From Clonostachys chloroleuca (lineage: Eukaryota > Ascomycota > Sordariomycetes > Hypocreales > Bionectriaceae): a DNA stretch of 64,000 nucleotides. Where the stretch lies: NCBI GenBank assembly GCA_037952775.1, contig JBANAY010000003.1:10540001-10604000 (forward strand), written 5' to 3'. Position numbers and translations under genes: made by a program. Below the pieces are notes generated by a model. It made no database searches and was not told the origin of the DNA. It saw only the letters and a program-made list of their open reading frames with translations. Below are positions 56,989 to 64,000 of the stretch, in pieces (within the stretch, counting starts at the first letter, position 1; each line of letters opens with the position of its first letter).

Positions 56989-57758
56989 TCACAACCAAAT
57001 CAAACGCTCGCCTCGCAATGAAGGGAAACAGCTCATTCGCATTTTCATCGGCAGGCGATCCAATTTCCTCACAAAGCCATCGACGGCTCGATAGGGATCA
57101 AGCATGTGATTTATCATGGCGACTCTTTCCGTCACAATCACAAGAATGAACTCGAAGCGACTCAGATCTGTCCACCCATTTGCAAGCTCCCGCATCGACC
57201 GCAGCGCAGGCATGATGTCCTCCTCCTGGACGATCTCGTTGATCGGTTTGGAGAACCGGTATTTATCGGGGTCCTCGTCTATGGCCTTTTCGAGCGCTTT
57301 GCGAGTCTGCATACACGATTTGTGCAGGTATATTGAAGTGTACCTGATATGCGGCGCTGGAAACTTCACATCGGGGTTTTGGTGTTCCTCGTCTGGGAAC
57401 CGGGACGTCCACCAGTCTCCCCAGTCATCGTCGTTTGGAGGTAAATCGCGGAGGCCAGTGGGGGGGTTGCTGCCGAACTTCTCAATGAAGACGTCGATGG
57501 TCTTGAGGCTCACGAGCAGAGCCAGCATTTCGAGGGTCTCTTGCGAGAAGGGCGTGATCAGGCGCTTCCGAAGGGATAGTACTTTCTCCTCGTGCGTCAT
57601 TTGGCCCCATGGCTTGTCCCAGTATTGGTTCCTGGAGCATGGGAGCGGTAAACCCATCTGGTAGTCTTGGGAAGCCGTGTAGTAACCACGGAAGGGGGCT
57701 GCAACAACCACGGAAGGAGGATGAGAATTAAGATAACTGCGACGAGTTGAGTTCGCAT
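56989..57758 (-). CDS. Putative secreted protein of unknown function (N-terminal frame uncertain)
   Basis: The frame 57711-56989 encodes a globular-looking sequence (PCSRNQYWDKPWGQMTHEEK, DDDWGDWWTSRFPDEE, REDI-like acidic helices) but has no ATG at its start. An ATG at 57758, one frame away, encodes MRTQLVAVILILILLPWLL, a convincing signal peptide or membrane anchor. One extra base in the G5 run at 57694-57698 (C5 on the coding strand) would fuse the two into about 256 residues. I therefore place the start at 57758. An unseen upstream exon is the alternative. No family is recognised. The gene lies between the dehydrogenase and a second Zn2Cys6 factor. Confidence 0.55.
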
Positions 57759-58503
57759 CTCTTGAAGGAATGAACTTTTGAGATAATGATGCCGCTCCAA
57801 GATCTGATTAGATGGAAGAATAATTGGCGCTGTGCGGTTGAAAGATCGTGGATTGTATTTCAGCGATATACGATCACATCGATTTGAAATTAAGCTACCG
57901 TGTCTATGCGAGGCGAAGGAAAGTGCATAGATGGTTCAAGACGTAAGAGCGGAGAGTTAGGGAAGGTCGACCTTAACCCCAGCAGGCTTCTTGCTTCACT
58001 CGTGGAAACCAGTAAAGCCCGGATGGTAAGGGAGGTCTAGGTCGGTTCGCATGTGATGCTTCACATGAGGTTCATAACAGAGTGCCATGGCAAGCTCGAT
58101 GTATGGAATGTTTCCATGGCGGAAATGGCGACCAGGGAAGGAAGCCCAAATTTTGTGCTGCATCTCAGGTTTCTCTCTTCGCCGCTTCCCCGTAACATAG
58201 ACTTTGGGCCTAATGCCCAACCACCACGCTCGCATACATCTCATTATTTCCATGCTTAGACAGCATCAATTTGGTAAATGGCCTCTTGACAAGTTTAGCT
58301 TCAGCTTATCATGATCTGCCCAACTTCACAGGTGCTCGCGGCGGAAGCCATCCTCATTTTAGAAGCCTCTCTTGTGGTATGCCTAGGATGAGGGACCTCA
58401 TGTTTCTCAAAGCCAATGTAACAACTGGCCCTGGCAGGGCATTATCGATACCCTAAGGATGTCGTATATTTTATACAGGTTACCTTCGTGGATAACTGTA
58501 CTG
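57759..58503. other. Intergenic region, one weak ORF
   Basis: About 750 bp. An 85-codon minus-strand frame (57996-58253) ending YHPGFTGFHE looks mildly protein-like and may be an exon remnant, but I cannot link it to a family or a gene model. Confidence 0.4.
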
Positions 58504-60940
58504 TCAATGATATGTTGCGTTATATCTCAACCAATCCGATTCGGGGTCTGGAACACCTCCGCTGTTGTTGACGTTTGATGTGCCCTGAGGCAACAGCAGA
58601 TTTGTCTGGTTATCAGTCGATCCGATAGTTGAGCTTGAAACTCTGGGTAAGTTGAAGAAGTCGAAAACGTCTATATTATCCAGCTCGCTCAAGGATGTGT
58701 TTTGGGTTGACGTGCTTTCCAGTCCCGATCGTCTCGTCTGCGTCGTCAACTGGACCAAGTCATAGGCGCTTCTACAAAGGGAAAACTGTTAGAACGTATA
58801 CAAGAGAATGAAAATCCTGAAGGCTTGCACCTACTTTCTCATAGCGGCAAAACTCATATTATTCTGGCGAGCTCGCTGGATGACTCTGCTCAACACCTTG
58901 GCATAATTATGTGCCACCTCCCAGTACTGGCCCACGTGTTTGAGCGTCTCAACCAGGAATTCAATCTTGGGATCGACAGGGCCACCAACTGTTGCTGCGT
59001 GTACAATCAGCAATCTGGCGGCAACCCAGAGAGAGAAGGCAAAGGGCGGTCCCAGTAAGTCCAACCCATCTGCCTCATAGACATCTCTGGCAATATCGCC
59101 AAGGCTTTGCACCGCCGAGAGACATCTTTGCATTGCATAGTGTGATGGAACGAATATGTGTGATCGGACCGTGGGATACGCTGCTGCTGAATGAAGTCGT
59201 ACAACCGCAACCACATACGCGCTATGGAGCATAAACCAGTTGGCAACGCGACTAGCTGGGTCCGAATGACACAAAGCCGATATCTTGCTATATTCGCTTG
59301 GCAGGCTCTGCAACCAAGAATCCAGCGAGGAGTCTAGTGTATGGTATGTGTTGCGCCAGGTGGCCATATCCGCCGAAGAAGTCACATCAACCGGCGTTCG
59401 TAAGAAGTTGTGGATTCTGCTGATGATACGGAGGATCTCGCAGTGATAGGCAAAACTACCCAAGTTCTCGGGTTTCTTCACCATAAAGGATGTTTCCTGG
59501 CTAGATTGCTGGTCATTCGATGCCATTACCGTCTGCGTCTCGACAGGGACGTTCCTAGAAAACAAGTCGTACGAGCATGGAAGGACTCGCTTCATTAAGT
59601 CGTCGCTCAAGGAGAAGTCGAAGGTGGTCGTAGCAATAGTAGCGTATCTGTCCAGGAGATAAACCATCCAGCATAGGCGTCTTCTTCCTTCATCTTCTAT
59701 CCACGACTCGGGTCTGGTTGTCGCTATCCGTCGGATGGATCCAGTGGTCGGCATCTCGTCCGGCTCGGTCGCTAGAAATACGCTCGTCTCTTCACAAAGG
59801 CCTAACTGCCTGGCGTTCTGGGCCAGCATGGCCAGCAGATTCCATCCTCTTGGGCCATTCAAAGTACCGAGTTCGTCTAAGGAAAGAATAACAGATACCT
59901 TCAATGCCTCGATACTAACATTCTCCATTGCATAGAGCTGAACAGTCCTCCTCGAAACACCATGGTAATGCAACTTCGCCTCGTACGATAACCTAGGGTC
60001 TTTCAAGAATCTCAGCGTAGTTGCCACTATGGCATGAAGGAGGACGCGGTCCGCTTCGTTCATCGACGTCGAACCGAAAAATATTCCGAATGTTGTTTTT
60101 CGCTCGAGGATAGGACACCATGTGTTGCAATGTTTGAAGTATAGGTCGACAAGAGTATATATCACATCTTGAGGCGGCAGATCGGCGAGAGCAGGCGTAG
60201 CAAGAGGGGGCTGGCGAAGTGAAACTGAAGGGTTCAGCGACAAAGACGGCGCGCTGGTGTTATGGACGGCGCCAGACGGGTTCTGCTGGCCACCATACTG
60301 GGTAACATCAGGGGCGTCGCTGCCAGGCCAGAAACCACCTGGGAAGAGGCTCGCCGTTCCTTGGGAATTCGGAGTGCCGCCCGCAGGAGTGTTGGGGGCG
60401 GGCACACCACTGGAGAAACCACCTCGAGGGCCAGCATCGGCAGCCTGTGATCCCGTCGCCTGTGTACTGATGGCTGGTGATGGAGCATCATGGGAGTCTA
60501 TGTGCTCCTCCAACCTCCGTCCAAGAGACTGCAAGAGGGCGTCGATCTTGTTGACCTTGGCCTCAAGCTCCAGCCCGAAGCCAATGCGGCTTCCAGGCTT
60601 CTGTCTTTCCAGATAGACACATGTCCTGTTGTGACGGGCACACCACGAGCATGCGGGCTCAGCGCGGTCACACTTGACCTTGCGAGCTTTGCACAACTCA
60701 CATCTATATTAAAGTGGTCAGCATCAGCAACAACAAGAGGATAACGAGCATCCTGGGGACCCAGGGGGAGGGTCCAAGAGTGGGATCCTACGAGGTCTTC
60801 TGGTGCTTCTCTCTCTTTCGCTTTCTCGGTGTCGTGGCCGAAGGGGCATTGTGGGCCGTATCATCACCACTTGATCCCTCCTCGTAGCTGATGCCCGAGT
60901 TCGCGTCCTCCTCGGCCGCGGGTGCATTGGATCTGGTCAT
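58504..60940 (-). CDS. Zn2Cys6 transcription factor with fungal-specific middle domain
   Basis: Three exons (60940-60792, 60703-58835, 58771-58504; introns 88 and 63 bp, phase 2) give 761 residues. The first exon is short, acidic, and ends in the basic stretch PRKRKREKHQKTS, directly followed across the intron by the zinc cluster CELCKARKVKCDRAEPACSW and CARHNRTC, with all six Cys. A coiled-coil-like ELEAKVNKIDALLQSLGRRL comes next, then a Fungal_trans-type domain, recognisable by DLYFKHCNTWCPILERKTF-like text and by EDEGRRRLCWMVYLLDRYAT. The C-terminal exon adds an acidic/Asn-rich tail ELDNIDVFDFFNLP, a possible activation motif. It is a nuclear DNA-binding regulator; its targets are unknown. 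Confidence 0.9.
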
Positions 60941-62339
60941 TGTGCTACTGCAATCGGGATCCGTCACATATGGGCCATGCCACTATCAACATGCGAAAGT
61001 CGAATGGCCCGTAATTCCGGGTTTCTGGTTTTCTTTGTCCAGCTGATAAGAGGAGGGAGGGAGCCTGTCCTGCACTCCCGGAATCGAGGAGTCCCGGCAG
61101 GATTGGTTATACCAGCTGAGGGCAGGATGGGTGATCAACACTGGGACATGTCCCTGCCTCGCTTCCCGTCGGTTGGCCTTCTCCGGGCTGTTGCTCGAAT
61201 CGTATGTATGTGCTTTTCGACTGGCCTGGAAATGGACGCAGCGAAATGTCATCAACCGCCCCACAGGCGTTTCCGCACCACGAGGTCGTCTGGTTGGAGG
61301 CTGGGCGCCTTGTAAGCTCAGCGCCTGGACCCTGGGAGTTCTTCCCTAACGGGTGATGCTAAACCGTTGGTTGGCTGTTCCAGTGAGCAGCTAGTGCGCT
61401 TCTCGTCAGTCGCAGCGGGCTTTTCTCGGTGCTTCCTCCCGAGAAGCAGGAGCAAGGGATAGTACAGTACCGAAAAGGTACCTGCCCTGCCTGCGCTGTG
61501 GCTGTGGGTTGGGGGAACTTGCCCGGCATCTGTTTGAGCTTAATCAGCCCTTCCACAGGCAATGTACGTACTGCCTGTACACAGTTCGTCGCAGCGCATT
61601 TGGTGGTGGCAAGAGCATCTGTTGTGACGGCATAAAATTTCTTCTACGGATACACACGGCGATCGCCGTGGACAGCGGAAAGAATGCATCAAGTCAAGGG
61701 CTACTTACTCCTCACATGTAGGGTAGGGGTCATGATACATGATACAAAGGCCAAAGGTCAAAGCTCTTACCGCGGCAAGCCGTGATCTAAGGATCTAACT
61801 TCTACACCGTCAGCTGTGTCGGGCAAGCCCACGAGTCGTGTATAAATCCCAGGGGCGAAAATTGATCGCAACGTCACCTCCCCCTGCACAGTGTATCCGG
61901 AACCGCATAGCACATGACAACCCACTTAGAGAGATCCCTGCTCCCATCTTACACGCCGGTGTGCTCGCGAACAGCGACGCGAGAGACTCCATGTACGAAA
62001 CCATCTACGTCTATGCATTGGACATGTACCTGCAGGGGATGCAACGGAGTGTGCTTCGCCATCACCACAATGATCACGCCCGGCTCCTCACATCTCGGAT
62101 TTTGACCACCGAAACCTGTCGAGCTCATCTCCACAAATGATAACAGGGCAGAGGCAGGCACGGCCAGAGGCACCATTCATTGCTGGCGAACTTATCAATG
62201 AGATATCCAGAAAACAAAAACGTGTAATCCAATTCGCTCCGACGCCCTTAAAGTAGTATCATACATATTTGGGAGCCCTCTCCGACCCGGCCGGCACCCA
62301 AAGACATCAATCATTCATATATTCCCATGTAACCCCTCT
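60941..62339. other. Intergenic region, no gene recognised
   Basis: 1.4 kb upstream of the Zn2Cys6 gene and downstream of glycerol kinase. ORFs up to 112 codons (60977-61315 +) occur in several overlapping frames with no domain or signal peptide. Confidence 0.5.
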
Positions 62340-64000
62340 CTAGTTGGCCCAGCCCTTGCTCATCTGGACTGCCTTCTCCCATCGCTCGAACTGCTTGTCG
62401 GCGGACGCAGCGTCGATCTGGGGCTTGAAAAGCGTTCGGCCATCGACGTTGACGTCGTCCAGCTCCTTGAAGTCGCTCCAGACTCCGACGGCCAGGCCGG
62501 CTGCAATGGCAGCACCCAGAGCAGTTGTCTCACGCATTGCCGGCCGGTTGACAGGAATGCCAATAAGGTCAGATTGGGTCTGTGTACCAAAACGTCATTA
62601 GTAACCGCACGCCAAGAATTTCAATAGCCCGGAGGCTTCAGGTAAGGGGGCATCCCAAACCACGCTAGTTACTTACCTGCATAATGAGATCAGAGTTGCA
62701 CATGCCACCATCGACAGCAAGCTCAGCGAGCGACTTGCCACTGTCCTTGGCCATGGAGTCCAGGATGGCCTTGGTCTGGAAGCAGGTGGCCTCGAGGGTG
62801 GCGCGGGCGATGTGGCCACGCTGGGTGTAGGCAGTAATACCGAAGAGAGTACCACGAGCATCATCGATCCAGTACGGGGCGAACAGACCGCTGAACGCAG
62901 TGACGAAAGTAACACCGCCGTTGTCCTCGACAGTCTCGGCAAGGGCGCTCAGCTTGGAGGAGGACTCGATGAAGCCCAGGTTATCGACCAGGAACTTGAC
63001 ACTGGAGCCGGCGACGGCGATGCTGCCCTCGAGGGCGTACATTCTCTTGCCGGGGCCAAAATCGAAAGCGACAGTGGACAGGAGGCCGTGGGTGGAGATG
63101 ACGGGCTTGTCGCCAACATTGTAAAGCAAGAAGCATCCGGTGCCGTATGTGTTCTTGGCCTGGCCGGGGGTGAACCCCTTCTGGCCGACCAGAGCAGCGG
63201 ACTGGTCACCCAAGCAGCCGGTGATCTTGACACCCTTCAGGGAGGTGCTGGCGAGGGACCCGTAGGCCTCGGGGTCCGAAGATCTGACAATCTTGGGGAG
63301 CTTGATCTTCTCCCTGTCAAGGCGGAACCAGTCAACGAGCTCGTCATCGTAGTCGAGGGTCTCGAGGTTCATGAACATCGTACGAGAGGCATTGGAGGGG
63401 TCGGAGACGTAGATCTCGCGAGCGGTTCCACCGTTCAGCTTGTAGGCCAGCCAGGTGTCGACCGTTCCAAAGGCAAGGACACCATTATCGTAGGCAGCCT
63501 TGACCTCGGGGACGTTCTCAAGCAGCCAGAGCAGCTTGCTGGCAGAGGGGTACGTAGATAGAGGGAGACCGCAGCGCTCAGTCAGCTCCTTGGAACCGAG
63601 GCGGTGCTTGAGCTTGCGGACGAGGTCCTGACTTCGGGTGTCGGTCCAGACAATGGCATTGTGCAGGGCCTTGCCGGTGGTCTTGTCCCAGACGACGGTG
63701 GTCTCTCGCTGGTTGGTGATGCCAACGGCCTTGATCTGGTCGCGCGAGTGGCCCTGCTTCTCGAAAGCCTCGACGGCGCCGTCAATGCACTGCTCTACGG
63801 AGGAAATAAGCTCCTCGGGGTTGTGCTCGTGCCATCTAATTGAGATTGATTAGCTATTTTGTCTTTTTCTTTTTTTGGCCTTGTCGCGTAGAAGATGAGA
63901 TTGCGCATTTGCGCAAAATGGAGGGGTACTCACCCGGGGTTGGGGTAGATCTGCTCAAACTCAATCTGGTGCACCGCAACAACCTCACCGCGGTTGTTGA
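62340..64000 (-). CDS. GUT1: Glycerol kinase, C-terminal part (5' end beyond the window)
   Basis: Exons seen so far are 64000-63934, 63835-62677 and 62579-62340; introns are 98 and 97 bp, slightly long for this window, with canonical GTGAGT and GTAAGT donors. The partial protein starts NNRGEVVAVHQIEFEQIYP and continues WHEHNPEELI and VGITNQRETTVVWDK, then GDQSAALVGQ, NTYGTGCFLLYN, AFSGLFAPYWIDDARG and AVDGGMCNSDLIMQ, all typical FGGY-family glycerol kinase blocks. It phosphorylates glycerol with ATP to glycerol-3-phosphate in the cytosol, the first step of glycerol use. The N-terminal ATP-binding loop and start codon lie to the right of the window. The C-terminus ends QMSKGWAN. Confidence 0.95.

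Noticed and set aside
57996..58253. 85-codon minus-strand ORF ending YHPGFTGFHE
   Set aside because: It looks mildly protein-like, but I can attach no family, signal peptide or splice partner.

Overview
The window looks like nuclear DNA of a filamentous ascomycete (Pezizomycotina). The genes are intron-poor, with introns of about 48-110 bp that have GTRNGT-like donors and CTAAC-type branch points. There are three fungal-type transcription factors (one bZIP, two Zn2Cys6), a lipase-NACHT-ankyrin NOD-like receptor and fungal forms of housekeeping genes. I cannot fix the class or genus from sequence alone. I see no operon, tRNA gene, rRNA gene, CRISPR array, intact transposon or virus.

Layout, left to right. 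(1) 1-3.1 kb: the end of one coding segment and a long exon resembling the C-terminal part of CCR4-NOT subunit Not4. (2) 3.8-5.1 kb (-): plant-type asparaginase / isoaspartyl peptidase. (3) 5.8-8.4 kb (-): bZIP factor with a GC-AG intron inside its DNA-binding region. (4) 11.0-12.3 kb (-): LYR-motif Cup1-like protein. (5) 14.6-16.4 kb (+): serine-rich protein of unknown function. (6) 18.4-24.4 kb (+): proteasome activator Blm10/PA200. (7) 27.7-29.7 kb (+): ADGF/CECR1-like adenosine deaminase family protein. (8) 30.7-32.2 kb (+): multi-pass membrane protein. (9) 32.7-33.9 kb (-): Srp40/Nopp140. (10) 34.9-38.6 kb (+): NLR with lipase-like, NACHT and ankyrin domains. (11) 39.7-41.3 kb (+): C3HC/Rsm1 zinc-finger protein. 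(12) 41.6-42.9 kb (-): EngB-like GTPase with degenerate GTP-binding motifs. (13) 43.4-44.5 kb (+): ALKBH1-like dioxygenase. (14) 44.8-48.9 kb (-): HECT E3 ligase with an AZUL-type zinc finger. (15) 50.8-52.4 kb (+): Rei1-like ribosome-biogenesis factor. (16) 52.9-60.9 kb: an accessory-looking group made of a Zn2Cys6 factor, a 3-hydroxyacyl-CoA dehydrogenase, a putative secreted protein and a second Zn2Cys6 factor. (17) 62.3 kb to the right edge (-): glycerol kinase, 5' end outside the window.

Most genes are independent housekeeping or regulatory units. Ribosome and nucleolar biology recurs (Srp40, Rei1, EngB-like, Not4-like), as does protein turnover (Blm10, HECT ligase). The two likely accessory elements are the NLR, a candidate self/non-self or immune receptor, and the 52.9-60.9 kb group, where two regulators flank a metabolic enzyme.

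The main technical observation is that four separate genes each appear to lack exactly one base, at G6 (30,665), C6 (43,994), G2 (56,406) and G5 (57,694). Restoring one base in each gives an intact reading frame. Assembly indel error is the simplest explanation, although real mutations cannot be excluded. Spliced structures were worked out by hand from splice consensus, phase agreement and protein continuity.
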